Positions 44,656-54,637 are shown, numbered from the stretch's first letter. The stretch: DNA of 64,000 nt from Pelagibius sp965227505 (GCF_965227505.1 NZ_OZ245757.1:5208001-5272000), one strand, 5' to 3'. Notes: generated by a model from the sequence alone, not told the origin. Program-made: numbers and translations.

Positions 44656-46464
44656 TCAGCCGGCGTCTGCGATTTCGCCGAGAAAGACGTCGGCAAAATC
44701 CCGCAGCTTGGCGGTGCCGACGCCGTTGACGGCGGCGAACTCGCTGTGGCTGCGCGGGCGCCGCCGGGCCATGTCGGCCAGGGCTTTGTCGGGGAAGATG
44801 ACGTAGGCGGGAACGCCGCGCTCCTTGGCGAGGCGCAGGCGCAGTTCCTTGAGCCTGCCGAGCAGGGAGTTTTCTTCCGGCGTCAGGGCCGTCTCCGGCG
44901 CCTGCTTTCGCGCCCGCGGCGTGCGGCCGTGTGCGGCCACCCGGTCCGGGCGGTAGTGGAAGGCTTCTGTGCCGGTCAGAAGGGCGCGGCCCTTGGCAGT
45001 GATCTTAAGGCCGCCGTAGCCGGCTATGTCGAGCTGTAGGAAACCGGCGGCCACAAGCTGTCGGATCAGGGAGCGCCAGGCCTCTTTCTTGCCATCCGCC
45101 CCGGCGCCGAAACCTGCAAGGTTGTCGTGCCCGGCCTTCACCACCTTCTCGGTCGCCGTGCCCCGCAGGATGTCGACGATATGGGCGACGCCGAAGCGCT
45201 GGCCGGTCTGCTCGATGACGGCGAGGATCTGCCGGCCCTCTGCGGTCCCGTCGCTGAGATCCACCGGGTTGCGGCAGAGGTCGCAGTTGCCGCAGCGCTC
45301 CAGGTCTTCACCGAAGTAGTCCAGCAGCAGGCGCCGCCGACAGGTGGGAGACTCGCAGTAGCCGATCAGCGCGTCGAGGCGCTGGTGCTCGCGCCGGCGC
45401 CGGTCGTCGCTGCTCTCTTCCTGCTCGATGAAGACCCGGCGCATGCGGATGTCGTCCAGGCCGTAGAGCATCTGTGCCTCGGCGGGCAGGCCGTCGCGGC
45501 CGGCGCGGCCGATCTCCTGGTAATAGGCCTCCACCGAGGCGGGCAGGTCGCAGTGGAAGACGAAGCGCACGTCGGGCTTGTCGATCCCCATCCCGAAGGC
45601 AATGGTCGCGACCATCACCACACCGTCCTCGGTCATGAAGACGTTCTGGTTGGCATCCCGCGCCTCCTTGTCCATCCCGGCGTGATAGGCCAGGGCCTTG
45701 ATGCCGTTCTCCACCAGAAAGGCTGCAGCTTCCTCAGTCTTGCGCCGGGACAGGCAGTAGACGATGCCGCTGACGCCGTCGTGGCGCTGGAGGAACGCCA
45801 TCAACTGGTTCTTCCACTGCTGCTTTACCTCGACGCCAAGCTGCAGGTTGGGCCGGTCGAAGCCCAGCACGAAGCTTTCAGCGTCTCCGCCGAAGAGCTT
45901 GTCGACGATGTCGTTTCGCGTGGTGGCGTCGGCTGTCGCCGTCAGAGCCGCAATCGGCACCCCGGGAAAGATCTCCCGCAGTTGCGCTAGGTCCTCGTAT
46001 TCCGGGCGGAAGGCCGGCCCCCACTGGGAAATGCAGTGCGCCTCGTCGACGGCGATGAGCCGGACGTCCAGTCGCTTGAGGGCGGCCAGCATGCGCTCGG
46101 TCATAAGGCGTTCGGGCGCCAGGTAGAGCAGGCGGGTCTCCCCGGCGGCAATGCGCCGCCAGGAGTCGACGTTCTCGGCCCGCGGGCGCGCCGAGTTGAT
46201 GGTTTCCGCCTCGACCCCGGCCAGACGCAGCGCGGCGACCTGATCCTGCATCAGGGCCACCAGCGGCGAGACCACAATCGTCAGGCCGCCCCGCGCCAGG
46301 GCGGGCACCTGAAAGCAGAGCGATTTCCCGGCCCCGGTCGGCATGACGGCGAGCGCCGAGCGCCCGCCCAGCAGCGTGTCGATGATTTCCGCCTGGCCTG
46401 GGCGGAAGCTGTCGAATCCGAAGACGTCTTTGAGTATCAGTGCTTTTTGATCGCTCACGCGCAC
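44656..46464 (-). CDS. recQ: ATP-dependent DNA helicase RecQ
   Basis: 602 residues: N-terminal Gln motif region FRPGQAEII, Walker A PTGAGKS (42-48), DEAHCISQWG, QEIGRAGRDG (motif VI), Zn-binding Cys cluster (CxxxxC, CGNCDLC), RQC winged helix and a C-terminal HRDC domain (SEFAAVNGVGTAKLRDFADVFL). 3'-5' unwinding in recombination and repair. GTG at 46464 or GTG at 46458 can serve as start; CGGAG lies just before. Confidence 0.95.
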   Translation of the reverse strand: MRVSDQKALILKDVFGFDSFRPGQAEIIDTLLGGRSALAVMPTGAGKSLCFQVPALARGGLTIVVSPLVALMQDQVAALRLAGVEAETINSARPRAENVDSWRRIAAGETRLLYLAPERLMTERMLAALKRLDVRLIAVDEAHCISQWGPAFRPEYEDLAQLREIFPGVPIAALTATADATTRNDIVDKLFGGDAESFVLGFDRPNLQLGVEVKQQWKNQLMAFLQRHDGVSGIVYCLSRRKTEEAAAFLVENGIKALAYHAGMDKEARDANQNVFMTEDGVVMVATIAFGMGIDKPDVRFVFHCDLPASVEAYYQEIGRAGRDGLPAEAQMLYGLDDIRMRRVFIEQEESSDDRRRREHQRLDALIGYCESPTCRRRLLLDYFGEDLERCGNCDLCRNPVDLSDGTAEGRQILAVIEQTGQRFGVAHIVDILRGTATEKVVKAGHDNLAGFGAGADGKKEAWRSLIRQLVAAGFLQLDIAGYGGLKITAKGRALLTGTEAFHYRPDRVAAHGRTPRARKQAPETALTPEENSLLGRLKELRLRLAKERGVPAYVIFPDKALADMARRRPRSHSEFAAVNGVGTAKLRDFADVFLGEIADAG

Positions 46465-46662
46465 TCCGAGGCGTCGAAGGTGACCTGGGGCGGTCCCACC
46501 AGCAAAGGGGTCCCGTGTCGGCGTGCGAATCGAGAGGGCCGGATCAGCATGACCCGACGTTCATGCCTGTGCCCCGTCCGGGCCTCAACCTTTTTTGCTG
46601 TGGGTAACAGGCATTGGCACGACGGCGCCGCATTCGGTCCCGTCACGCGGGCGGGAAGGGGT

Positions 46663-47859
46663 CTATTCTGCCCCTTCAGCGGCCCCCTCGGCCTCGTCGT
46701 CCACCTCGATGACGGAGATCGGCTGCTTCAGTTTCTTCAGCTTGTTGTACTGCTTGAGCTTCTCGATCATGGCGGGGGAGAGGCGGTGCCCGCTGGCGAG
46801 GACCAGAACATCAGCCTCGGTGACGACATCGGCGGCCAGCTTGTGTGTTTCCTTGAGCTGGAAGAGCTCGACCTGCTGGACTTCCGGCTCTGCCGAAGCG
46901 GTGCCGCCGCTGTCTTCCGCAGGGACCAGGCAGGCCTGGGCCGCCTTCAGGATCTCGGGGTCGTAGTGCGCACCATCCTTGGCCAGGGTCTCGAAGGCCG
47001 CGCGGCTGGGCCATTCGCCTGTCGTCGCCCGTGCCAGGTCTGAGAGTACGCGCAGGACCCGCGCCTCCATCGGCAGCGCCTCGCCCTTCTTGCCGTCGCC
47101 GGGAAAACCGCTGCCGTCGAATCCCGCGGACTGGTAGTAAACGGCGTCCGCGACGGCTTCGAGTCGGGGAATGTTCTTGATCAGGTCGCGGGCGGTCTCC
47201 GGGGCCCGGGCCAGCATCTCGGCTTCCACGTCGCTGAGCTTCTCGCCGTCGCGCAGCTTCTGGCCGACCTCCCGGGGCAGGGTAATGCGCCCGATCCCGT
47301 GCAGCATAATGGTCATGTTCAACGCCCAGCCGTCGCGCAGCTTCATGAAGCGCGCCAGCATGCGCGCCCAGAGCTGCAGCCGGGCGGTTTCCTTGAACGC
47401 CTCCGGATCGTTCAGGGAGAGGACGTCGACCAGCACCTTGATGCTGCCCGCCAGGGTCTTTTCCAGCAGTTCCCGTTCGGCGGCGATCAGGCGGTACTGC
47501 TGCTGGGCCGCCTCCACCGCGACGGCCAGGTCGTCCGGGCCGCAAGGCTTGGTCAGGAAGCGGAAGATGTGCCCTTCATTGACGGCGTCCATGGCGGTTT
47601 TCTGGTCGGCGTTGCCTGTCAGCATCATTCGGACGGTCAACGGCGACTTCTGCTTGACCTGGCGCAGAAAGCTGATGCCGTCCATCTCCGGCATCTGCTG
47701 GTCGCTGACCACCACGGCAAAAGGACCGTGCTGGTCGATCACCTCCAGGCCGGCAGCGCCCCCCTCGGCAGTCTTCAGGTCGAAGCGCTTGCGCAGACCG
47801 CGCTTGAAAGCGCTCAGGATCTGCGGATCGTCGTCAACGAAGAGGACTTTCTCGCTCAC
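46663..47859 (-). CDS. Response regulator with degenerate HD-GYP domain (HnoD-like)
   Basis: 398 residues: REC domain with phosphoacceptor D53 and K104 (LTKPC), then an HD-GYP-type fold whose metal ligands are altered. The HD pair reads H187-G188 (MLHGIGRI), the usual HHE is YYQ (VYYQSAGFDGSGFPGD, 241-256), and the GYP loop is lost. Cyclic-di-GMP hydrolysis is therefore unlikely. In the Shewanella/Vibrio H-NOX pathway a regulator with an inactive HD-GYP domain (HnoD) tunes an active one; here an HDOD protein takes the partner's place. Coupled to the upstream gene by ATGA overlap. Acidic tail. Confidence 0.82.
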   Translation of the reverse strand: MSEKVLFVDDDPQILSAFKRGLRKRFDLKTAEGGAAGLEVIDQHGPFAVVVSDQQMPEMDGISFLRQVKQKSPLTVRMMLTGNADQKTAMDAVNEGHIFRFLTKPCGPDDLAVAVEAAQQQYRLIAAERELLEKTLAGSIKVLVDVLSLNDPEAFKETARLQLWARMLARFMKLRDGWALNMTIMLHGIGRITLPREVGQKLRDGEKLSDVEAEMLARAPETARDLIKNIPRLEAVADAVYYQSAGFDGSGFPGDGKKGEALPMEARVLRVLSDLARATTGEWPSRAAFETLAKDGAHYDPEILKAAQACLVPAEDSGGTASAEPEVQQVELFQLKETHKLAADVVTEADVLVLASGHRLSPAMIEKLKQYNKLKKLKQPISVIEVDDEAEGAAEGAE

Positions 47860-49064
47860 GCGGCGCTCCGGAGCCGGCGCCAGCCCTCGGTCCAGTCGGC
47901 AATGCTCTCGGCGCAGCCTTGCTGGCCCAGGAACTCGGTATCCAGGTGCGTGGCGACGGTGTCTGCCGGTTCACCGGCGTCGCTGGCGCTGACGATACCC
48001 AGGGCGGCGTGGACCGCCAGGAGCGGCAGCCGCGCGTCTTCGTTTTGCTCAGAGACCGCGGGCTGGCGATGATGGCGGATTGCCTCGACAACCGCTGAGG
48101 GCATGCCCCAGGCTGCCGCAAGATACGCTCCAAACACCACGTGGGAGGTGGCGAAGACCTCCCGCTCGGCATCGTCCAGGCCTTTGCCCTCTTCGACCAG
48201 CGCAACGACACGGGCGTAGTCGTCACCGGCCTGATCGCAGAGCAGCAGGCGGCCGAGATTGTGGAGCAGGCCGGCGAGACGGGCCTGTTCGATAGCCTGA
48301 GGGGAAGCCCCCCGTTGCTCGGCTATCCAGGCGGAGAGTTCGCCGACGCTGCGGGCCTGTGCAATCGCCTGCTCGTAGGCCGCGCGGCAGGGCCCCGAAG
48401 GAAAGGCGCTGACGAAGGACTCGTTGATCAGCAAGGCGCGCAGAACGTCCCAGCCCAGCAGGTTCGCAGCCGCCTTGGGACTGAACACCGGATCGCCGAT
48501 CCCGAAGTAGGCGGAATTCGCCAGCTGCATCACCTTTGCGGCGAGCGCCGGCTCGTCGGCGAAGAGTTCCACCGCCTGGTCGATGGTCGCAGATTCCGAG
48601 TCCAGGAGGTTGGCCAGGGCGTCGAAGGTGCTGCGCGAGGTGGCGAGGCAGCGCACGCCGGTCACCAGCGCCCCCGTGTCGATGGTCTCGAACTCGCTGC
48701 GCCGCTGCAGACAGTGGCTGATGACCTCGACAAGCCGCTCGCTGTTCGACGGCTTCGGAAAGAACTGGTGGCTCGTCACCACCGTGCGGAACGTCGCCTC
48801 GGTGTCGGCTTCGCCGGAAAGGATGAAGCGCAGCATCTGCGGATAGCGCTCCGCCACCTGGTCCAGCAGCTCTGCGCCCCCAACGCCAGGCATTTTCATG
48901 TCCGTGACAAGCACATCGTAGCTTTCCCCCTCAAGCGTCTTCAGTGCCTCCTCGCCGCCCTCGGCGAAGTCCATGGTCCACTCGTTGCGCATGCTGCGCA
49001 GCATGCGGCGAAGCCCCTGAAGGATGTTGCTTTCATCGTCGACGAAGAGAATTCTCGGCTTCAT
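47856..49064 (-). CDS. Response regulator with HDOD output domain
   Basis: 402 residues: REC domain (VDDE at 8-11, phosphoacceptor D55, KPSNSE switch Lys), then an HDOD domain from about 130 (LATSRSTFDALANLLDSE; KVMQLANSAYFG; LAGLLHNLGRLLL). HDOD domains resemble HD phosphohydrolases but are usually non-catalytic signalling platforms. The start ATG directly abuts the kinase stop. Probably phosphorylated by the kinase at 49065. Confidence 0.88.
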   Translation of the reverse strand: MKPRILFVDDESNILQGLRRMLRSMRNEWTMDFAEGGEEALKTLEGESYDVLVTDMKMPGVGGAELLDQVAERYPQMLRFILSGEADTEATFRTVVTSHQFFPKPSNSERLVEVISHCLQRRSEFETIDTGALVTGVRCLATSRSTFDALANLLDSESATIDQAVELFADEPALAAKVMQLANSAYFGIGDPVFSPKAAANLLGWDVLRALLINESFVSAFPSGPCRAAYEQAIAQARSVGELSAWIAEQRGASPQAIEQARLAGLLHNLGRLLLCDQAGDDYARVVALVEEGKGLDDAEREVFATSHVVFGAYLAAAWGMPSAVVEAIRHHRQPAVSEQNEDARLPLLAVHAALGIVSASDAGEPADTVATHLDTEFLGQQGCAESIADWTEGWRRLRSAA

Positions 49065-50438
49065 CTAGACAGCCTCCTTCAGGGTTTCGGCCTCCCCAAC
49101 CGGCAGATGAATGATGAACGTGGTGCCGACGCCCACCTCGGACTCCACCGAGATCGTTCCGTCGTGCTTCTGCGTAATGCTGCTGTAGGCGATCGACAGG
49201 CCCTGGCCGGTCCCCTTGCCGACGCCCTTGGTCGTAAAGAAGGGATCGAAGATCTGCTTCTTGTGTTCCTCGGAGATGCCGCAACCGGTGTCGCTGATGC
49301 GAATTTCGGCCATCTTGCCGCGCTGCAGCGTCTCGATGGTGATCTTGCCCAGGTCTTCCTTGTTCAGGCTTTCGATCGCGTGGGCGGCGTTGATCACCAT
49401 GTTCAGGATGACTTGGTTCAGCTCGCCCGGCAGGCAGGGAACCATGGGCAGGTTCTCTGCGAACTTGGTCTCAACCTCGGCGATGTATTTCCACTCGTTG
49501 CGGGCGACCGTCAAGGTGGTGTCGATGGCCTTGTTCAGATCGACCAGGCTTTTTTCCGCGGTGCCGGGGTGCGAGAACTCCTTGATCGCGGTGACGATCT
49601 TGCTGATCCGCGCGACGCCGTCCAGGCCCTGCGCGATAGAGGTCGGAACCTCCTCCTTCAGGAAGTCGATGTCAGCGTCTTCCTGGCAGGCCTTCACCGC
49701 GGCGATCTCGTCGCCCAGAACGCCGGCGGCTTCGGCGGCCTTCAGCAGGGTCTCCTGCGCTTCCAGGACTTTCATCAGATCGGTGAAGGCGTCTTTTAGG
49801 AAGTGACCGTTGTCGCTGACGTACTGGACCGGCGTATTGATCTCATGGGCGATGCCGCTTGCCAGGGTGCCGAGGGACTCCAGCTTCTGAGCCTGGCTCA
49901 GCTCTTGTTCGAGCTTGGCCCGCCTTTCCTCGGCTTCCTTGCGGGCTGAGACATCCTTGAGGATCCAGACCGTGAAGGTGCTTCCGTCCATGTCGAGCTG
50001 GGTGATGGACAGCTCCATCGGAAAGGTCGCGCCGCTTTTGCGCTGGCCGACAGACTCGATGGATTTGTCGGAAGTGTTCAGTTCCTGGTGGAGCTCCGAA
50101 ACGGCGTCGTATCCGTGCGCGGCATCTCGGGTCTCCGGGCTGAACAGCTCGAAGAAGTCGGTTCCCAGCATTTCTTCCTTCGACATTTCGAAGGTCAGCT
50201 CGGCCACCCGGTTGGCGCGGATGATCTGATCCTTCTCGTCGACCAGGAAGATCGAAGCCATGGCGTGGTCGAGGACTGCTTGGAGCTGCTGCGATTGCGC
50301 CTTGATGAGCTGGGCGGACTTGGAGACCTGTTCGCTGGCCAGGTAGAGGTCGCGGCTCTTTGTTTCCAGCAGGGACTCGGCCTGCCGCCGCGCGATCTTC
50401 TCGCGCGCCAGACGCTTCTTGAGAACGTCCGTGTCCAT
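49065..50438 (-). CDS. PAS-domain sensor histidine kinase, partner of H-NOX
   Basis: 457 residues, no membrane segment: coiled coil (1-50), PAS domain (about 51-165), HisKA-type H-box with H198 (SGIAHEINTPVQ), and a HATPase domain with N-box NMVINAAHAIE, GCGI and GKGTGQGLSIAYS. A soluble kinase next to an H-NOX gene is the classic NO-regulated HnoK arrangement. It is 3 bases after the H-NOX gene. Confidence 0.9.
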   Translation of the reverse strand: MDTDVLKKRLAREKIARRQAESLLETKSRDLYLASEQVSKSAQLIKAQSQQLQAVLDHAMASIFLVDEKDQIIRANRVAELTFEMSKEEMLGTDFFELFSPETRDAAHGYDAVSELHQELNTSDKSIESVGQRKSGATFPMELSITQLDMDGSTFTVWILKDVSARKEAEERRAKLEQELSQAQKLESLGTLASGIAHEINTPVQYVSDNGHFLKDAFTDLMKVLEAQETLLKAAEAAGVLGDEIAAVKACQEDADIDFLKEEVPTSIAQGLDGVARISKIVTAIKEFSHPGTAEKSLVDLNKAIDTTLTVARNEWKYIAEVETKFAENLPMVPCLPGELNQVILNMVINAAHAIESLNKEDLGKITIETLQRGKMAEIRISDTGCGISEEHKKQIFDPFFTTKGVGKGTGQGLSIAYSSITQKHDGTISVESEVGVGTTFIIHLPVGEAETLKEAV

Positions 50439-50441
50439 ATT

Positions 50442-50984
50442 CTAAGCCGCCTTGGTCAGAAGGAACCGGACGCTGCTGCCACTCTCGTCGATGTCCTGGC
50501 GCTCGACGGTCATCTTCTCGCCGAAGTAGTCGATGCAGCCCAGGATCAGGCCGTGCGCCGCATCGGCAAGGCAGCGCTGTGACTCGTAGATGACTTCAAG
50601 CTTGTCGTCGCCCTGGCGTGTGGCGGTGATCAGAGGCGGCTTGGAATCGCTGTAGAGCTTGCGGACCTCTGCGTGAACGATGCTCTCGACACCTTCGAGG
50701 AAGGTGAAGGCATCCTTGATCCCGGAGAAGAAGCGCGGGTAGGTGCGCACGAAGCGCTCGAAGAGATAGAACCCATAGGCGCGGACGAGGTCGGTGACCG
50801 GGGTATCGGTTTCCTTGCTCAGCTGGACCACCAGTTGGACAAGCTCGGTGTGGTCGTAGGTCCCGATCGTCGTGTAGGCGCAGCCCGAAGAGACATCGAC
50901 CTGATCGATGATGCGTTCGGTCAGTTCCGGCGAAAACTTCTGGTCCACCATTTCCAGAAACTCGGTGAAGAGTATGCCCTTCAT
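50442..50984 (-). CDS. hnoX: H-NOX haem protein (nitric oxide sensor)
   Basis: 180 residues, the full H-NOX length: proximal haem ligand H104 (SIVHAEVRKLY) and the haem-propionate motif Y133-x-S135-x-R137 (IYESQR). No Tyr is evident at the O2-stabilising distal position, but that cannot be judged firmly by eye. Such proteins bind NO and inhibit the adjacent kinase. ATG at 50984 with GGGAG upstream; the frame runs open to 51191 but lacks conserved residues there. First gene of the four-gene operon; a AT-rich stretch at 51150-51215 may hold the promoter. Confidence 0.93.
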   Translation of the reverse strand: MKGILFTEFLEMVDQKFSPELTERIIDQVDVSSGCAYTTIGTYDHTELVQLVVQLSKETDTPVTDLVRAYGFYLFERFVRTYPRFFSGIKDAFTFLEGVESIVHAEVRKLYSDSKPPLITATRQGDDKLEVIYESQRCLADAAHGLILGCIDYFGEKMTVERQDIDESGSSVRFLLTKAA

Positions 50985-51272
50985 GGTAGCGTTTCTCCCG
51001 TCAGCTCCAGCGGGTGCCGGGTTGCCCCGCCAGGCCCGATCCTTGGTCCTGGGTCTCAGGAAACAGCAGTGATGAGCACCCAGTCCGCAGGCACGAGGAG
51101 AAAATCCCTCCACTCGCCTGCGCTTCTGATCAGGAACTATCGACAGTAATTCTAGACAAAACGTTAATTCTTTTGAGTTGAAAACTATCAAAATGATTAT
51201 CTATATAGGGTTGAGTCGCGCGCCGTGGTGCGGCCCGGAGGTACTGCAGTTTTCGGGGGAGCGGGATGGCCG

Positions 51273-52154
51273 TCAGGCAGCCGCCGAACGGCGATAAACC
51301 CCGCGCAGGGCCTCGATCAGGGGGGTGACCAGATGCCGCTTGGGGCAGTCGCTGCGCAGGCTGACGGCGAGGTGCCGCAGCACAGGGGGCGATCCGAAGG
51401 GACGGACGCGGATGTCCTCGGGAAACCCGTTGCCCGCCGAAGCGGCGGGGACGATGGAGACCCCCAGGCGCTGACGCACCAGAGAGACCACCGCTTCCAG
51501 GGTATCGATCTCCATGCGGGAGTTGACCGCGATCTTGCGTCGCTGCAACTCCCCGTCGATCAGTCTTGCCACGCGGGCCTGGCGGCTGAACCGTACATAG
51601 GGCTCCGAGGCCAGGATCCTGGTGACGTCGCGGCCCTTGATGTCGCGATGGGCGATCAGCACCAGCGGTTCGCTGCAGACCCGGTGGCTGACGAGGTCCG
51701 AGTCCCCCGGTGCAGCCTCTGTGACGATCGCGCAATCAAGGGTTCGGCGGCGCAGCCGCTCTTCCAGATCGTGCGAGAGGCCGGTGGTGAGGCGCACCGA
51801 GACCTCTGGCCGTTCGCTCTGCAGCCGGCGCAGTGCGGCGGGCACCGACGATGCCACCGCTGTGTGCACAGCACCGACCCGCAGGACACCGCGCGCCGGA
51901 TCCCGCGAGAGGCTTTCGCTCAGCGCCTCCCAATGGACGATCACCTCGCGGGCGCGGCGCACGAAGTCCCGGCCTTCCTCGGTCAGCTGCGGCGGCCGGC
52001 TGCGGCGATCGAACAGCGTGATGCCGATCTCGTCTTCCAGGGCGCGCAGCTGGAGGCTGACGGCCGAGAGGGAGAGGCCAAGCTGCGTACTGGCTTCTGC
52101 GAAACTGCCGCAGTCCGCCGCAGCGATCAGGGTGTAAAGCGATTTGACGTCCAT
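51273..52154 (-). CDS. LysR-family regulator of the ThDP/SDH-like/fumarase operon
   Basis: 293 residues with the LysR HTH (SFAEASTQLGLSLSAVSLQL at about 17-36) and effector domain. It is divergent from the operon starting at 52272, with a 117-base AT-rich gap (T-N11-A-type sites such as around 52180-52215), so it is the likely activator of 52272-58684. Inducer unknown, plausibly a C4-dicarboxylate-type substrate. Confidence 0.9.
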   Translation of the reverse strand: MDVKSLYTLIAAADCGSFAEASTQLGLSLSAVSLQLRALEDEIGITLFDRRSRPPQLTEEGRDFVRRAREVIVHWEALSESLSRDPARGVLRVGAVHTAVASSVPAALRRLQSERPEVSVRLTTGLSHDLEERLRRRTLDCAIVTEAAPGDSDLVSHRVCSEPLVLIAHRDIKGRDVTRILASEPYVRFSRQARVARLIDGELQRRKIAVNSRMEIDTLEAVVSLVRQRLGVSIVPAASAGNGFPEDIRVRPFGSPPVLRHLAVSLRSDCPKRHLVTPLIEALRGVYRRSAAA

Positions 52155-52271
52155 GCGGAGCCGCGACTGCTTGTTTTCCTGAATTTCTAAACTTAGTTAT
52201 TGCTTGATTGAGATTTCCAAAAGAATAGACTGACCGCAAGCAGAACGAAACAGCTTTTATGCGGGGAGCGA

Positions 52272-53906
52272 ATGCCGATGCGCGGTGCGGATCATTTGGC
52301 GGGCGCCATGGCGCAGGCCGGCGTGGAGGTGGTCTTCTCGCTCTCGGGCAATCAGATCATGCCGCTCTACGATGCGCTGATCGACCCGGGCATCCGCATC
52401 GTTCACAGCCGTCACGAGGCGGCCGCGGTCTTTATGGCCGATGCCTATGCACAGGTTTCCGGCCGCATCGGCGTTGCCCTGGTGACAGCCGCCCCGGGCT
52501 TCGGCAATGCGCTGGGGGCACTCTATACCGCCGCTATGTCGGAAAGCCCGGTGATCTTTCTGTCCGGCGACTCTCCGGTCGGGCTGGACGGGAAGGGGGC
52601 CTTTCAGGAGTTTCCGCAGGGCGCGGCGGCGCGCCCCTTTGTGAAGGCCAGCGAGCGGGTGCAGGATGCCGGCGATCTCGCCCCGGCCTTTGCGAGAGCC
52701 GTTCGGCTGGCCAAGGCGGGCCGTCCCGGTCCGGTGCACCTCGCGCTGCCCTTCGATGTCTTGAACGCGGACGTGGGCCCGGCGGTGCCGATGACCTCAG
52801 CGGACTTCGCTGCCCCTGTCCGCAGCGCCGATCCCGAGATGCTGGCAGCCATCCAGGCACGGCTTGCCGCCTTCGAGCGCCCTTTGTTGCTCGCCGGTCC
52901 CAGCCTGAACGTCCTGCGTGGCGGCGACCGCCTGGCGAAGCTTGGCGCGGCGCTCGATCTTCCGGCCATCGCGCTGGAGAGCCCGCGGGGCCTGCGGGAT
53001 CCGGCCCTGGGTGCCTTTGCCGAGGTGCTGGCCACTGCCGACTGTCTCTTCTTCCTCGGCAAAGCGACCGACTTCATGTCCGGCTTCGGCGGGATGGCGC
53101 AGTCTTCTGCCGCAGCTGTGATCCTGGTTGACCCTGACCCCACCGCCATCGCGCGTGCCAAGGAGACGCTGGGCGGGCGCCTCGAGCTTACGGCGATTGC
53201 CGATCCGGGACCGGTGGCGGCAGCCCTGACAGCGGCCGGCAGCGGCGGAGCGGCGCGCGCCGCCTGGCGCCGGGAGGTGGCCGATGCGCTGGCCTGCCGC
53301 GCGGAGCCGGAGCACACCCAGGCCATGCACGCCGCCGAGGTCGGTGCCGTGGTGCAGTCCGCCTTGCAGGACAGCGCCGATGCGATCCTGATCTGCGATG
53401 GCGGGGAGTTCGGTCAGTGGATCCAGGCGACGACCCGCATCCCCCGTCGGATCATCAACGGGCCCTCCGGCGCCATCGGTGCGGCGCTGCCTTATGCCAT
53501 CGGCGCCAGACTGGCGCAGCCCGACGCGCCGCTGGTCGCCCTGATGGGCGACGGGACCGCGGGCTTTCATCTCAGCGAATTCGAAACGGCGGCGCGAGAG
53601 CGGACCGCCTTTGCCGTCATCGTCGGGAACGACGCCCGCTGGAACGCCGAGCAGGTGATCCAGGTTCGGGACTATGGCGCGCAGCGCAAGATCGGCTGCG
53701 ACCTTCTGCCCGGCGCGCGCTATGACAAGGCGGCGGAGGCGCTCGGCTGCCGGGGCTTTCATGTGACGGAGGCCGGGCAGCTGCAGGGCGCACTCGTCGA
53801 TGCGCTCTCCGGCGGTGCGCCGACCTGCATCGATGTCGCGATCGCACCGCAGGCGGCGCCCAATGTGTCGCGCAAGTCCCCGGAACCGGCGAAAGCGCCC
53901 GCATGA
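52272..53906 (+). CDS. ThDP-dependent enzyme of the acetolactate synthase/decarboxylase superfamily
   Basis: 544 residues: Glu of the ThDP-activating motif in SRHEAAAVF, SGDSPVGLDG-type central domain, and a C-terminal ThDP motif MGDGTAGFHLSEFETAARER followed by the Asn in VIVGNDARWN. Could decarboxylate a 2-oxo acid or cleave a 2-hydroxyacyl compound; no CoA-binding or FAD evidence by eye. First gene of a seven-gene operon with SDH-like and fumarase subunits. ATG at 52272 after GGGGAGCG. Confidence 0.85.
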   Translation: MPMRGADHLAGAMAQAGVEVVFSLSGNQIMPLYDALIDPGIRIVHSRHEAAAVFMADAYAQVSGRIGVALVTAAPGFGNALGALYTAAMSESPVIFLSGDSPVGLDGKGAFQEFPQGAAARPFVKASERVQDAGDLAPAFARAVRLAKAGRPGPVHLALPFDVLNADVGPAVPMTSADFAAPVRSADPEMLAAIQARLAAFERPLLLAGPSLNVLRGGDRLAKLGAALDLPAIALESPRGLRDPALGAFAEVLATADCLFFLGKATDFMSGFGGMAQSSAAAVILVDPDPTAIARAKETLGGRLELTAIADPGPVAAALTAAGSGGAARAAWRREVADALACRAEPEHTQAMHAAEVGAVVQSALQDSADAILICDGGEFGQWIQATTRIPRRIINGPSGAIGAALPYAIGARLAQPDAPLVALMGDGTAGFHLSEFETAARERTAFAVIVGNDARWNAEQVIQVRDYGAQRKIGCDLLPGARYDKAAEALGCRGFHVTEAGQLQGALVDALSGGAPTCIDVAIAPQAAPNVSRKSPEPAKAPA

Positions 53907-54637
53907 CCGAGGGGCCGGAAACCGCGCTGACCGTGCGCATCTGGCGCGGCAAAGCGGAGGGTCGTTTCGAGACCTATCGCGTCCCGGCCCGCGACAATCA
54001 GACAATCCTGGATGTGGTGACAGAGGTGCAGCGCCGCCACGCGCCGGACCTGGCATACCGCTTTGCTTGCCGGGTCGGCGTCTGCGGCTCCTGCGCCATG
54101 ACCGTCAACGGCCGCCCGCGCTGGACCTGCCGCACCCATGTGCGACGGGTCGCCCTGGAAGGGACGCTGACCGTGGAGCCGCTGCGCAACCTGCCGCGCA
54201 TCAAGGACCTGGCCTGCGACATGGCGCCCTTCTTCGACAAGTGGCAGCGTGCCGGCGGCCGGTTTTCCGGAACCGCAAGCCGGCAGGATCCACCGCAGCG
54301 GGTCGACCCGCAGTCGCCGCCGCGTCTGGCCGCTTCGGCAGCCATCGAGTGCATCAACTGCGCGGTCTGCCACGCCGCCTGTGATGTGGTCGCCTGGAAT
54401 TCCGACTACCTGGGTCCGGCCGCCCTGAACCGCGCCTGGACGCTGGTGAACGATGCGCGCCATGGCCCCCGTTCGGACACCCTGGACCGTGCCTTTGCCG
54501 AAGGCGGCTGCACCTCCTGCCACAGCCAGGGCAACTGCACCCGCCACTGTCCGGTCGGCCTCAGCCCGTCGGAAAGCATCGCCGCGCTGAAGCGCAGCGC
54601 CTTCTTCGGCCTGCCGAAACTGGAGGCCCCGGAGTGA
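53903..54637 (+). CDS. Succinate dehydrogenase/fumarate reductase-like iron-sulfur subunit
   Basis: 244 residues with three clusters: [2Fe-2S] at C56, C61, C64, C76; [4Fe-4S] at C150, C153, C156 with C216; and [3Fe-4S]/[4Fe-4S]-type C160, C203, C206, C212. This is the SdhB/FrdB pattern. Overlaps the ThDP gene by 4 bases. Carries electrons from the flavoprotein to the membrane anchor. Confidence 0.88.
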   Translation: MTEGPETALTVRIWRGKAEGRFETYRVPARDNQTILDVVTEVQRRHAPDLAYRFACRVGVCGSCAMTVNGRPRWTCRTHVRRVALEGTLTVEPLRNLPRIKDLACDMAPFFDKWQRAGGRFSGTASRQDPPQRVDPQSPPRLAASAAIECINCAVCHAACDVVAWNSDYLGPAALNRAWTLVNDARHGPRSDTLDRAFAEGGCTSCHSQGNCTRHCPVGLSPSESIAALKRSAFFGLPKLEAPE

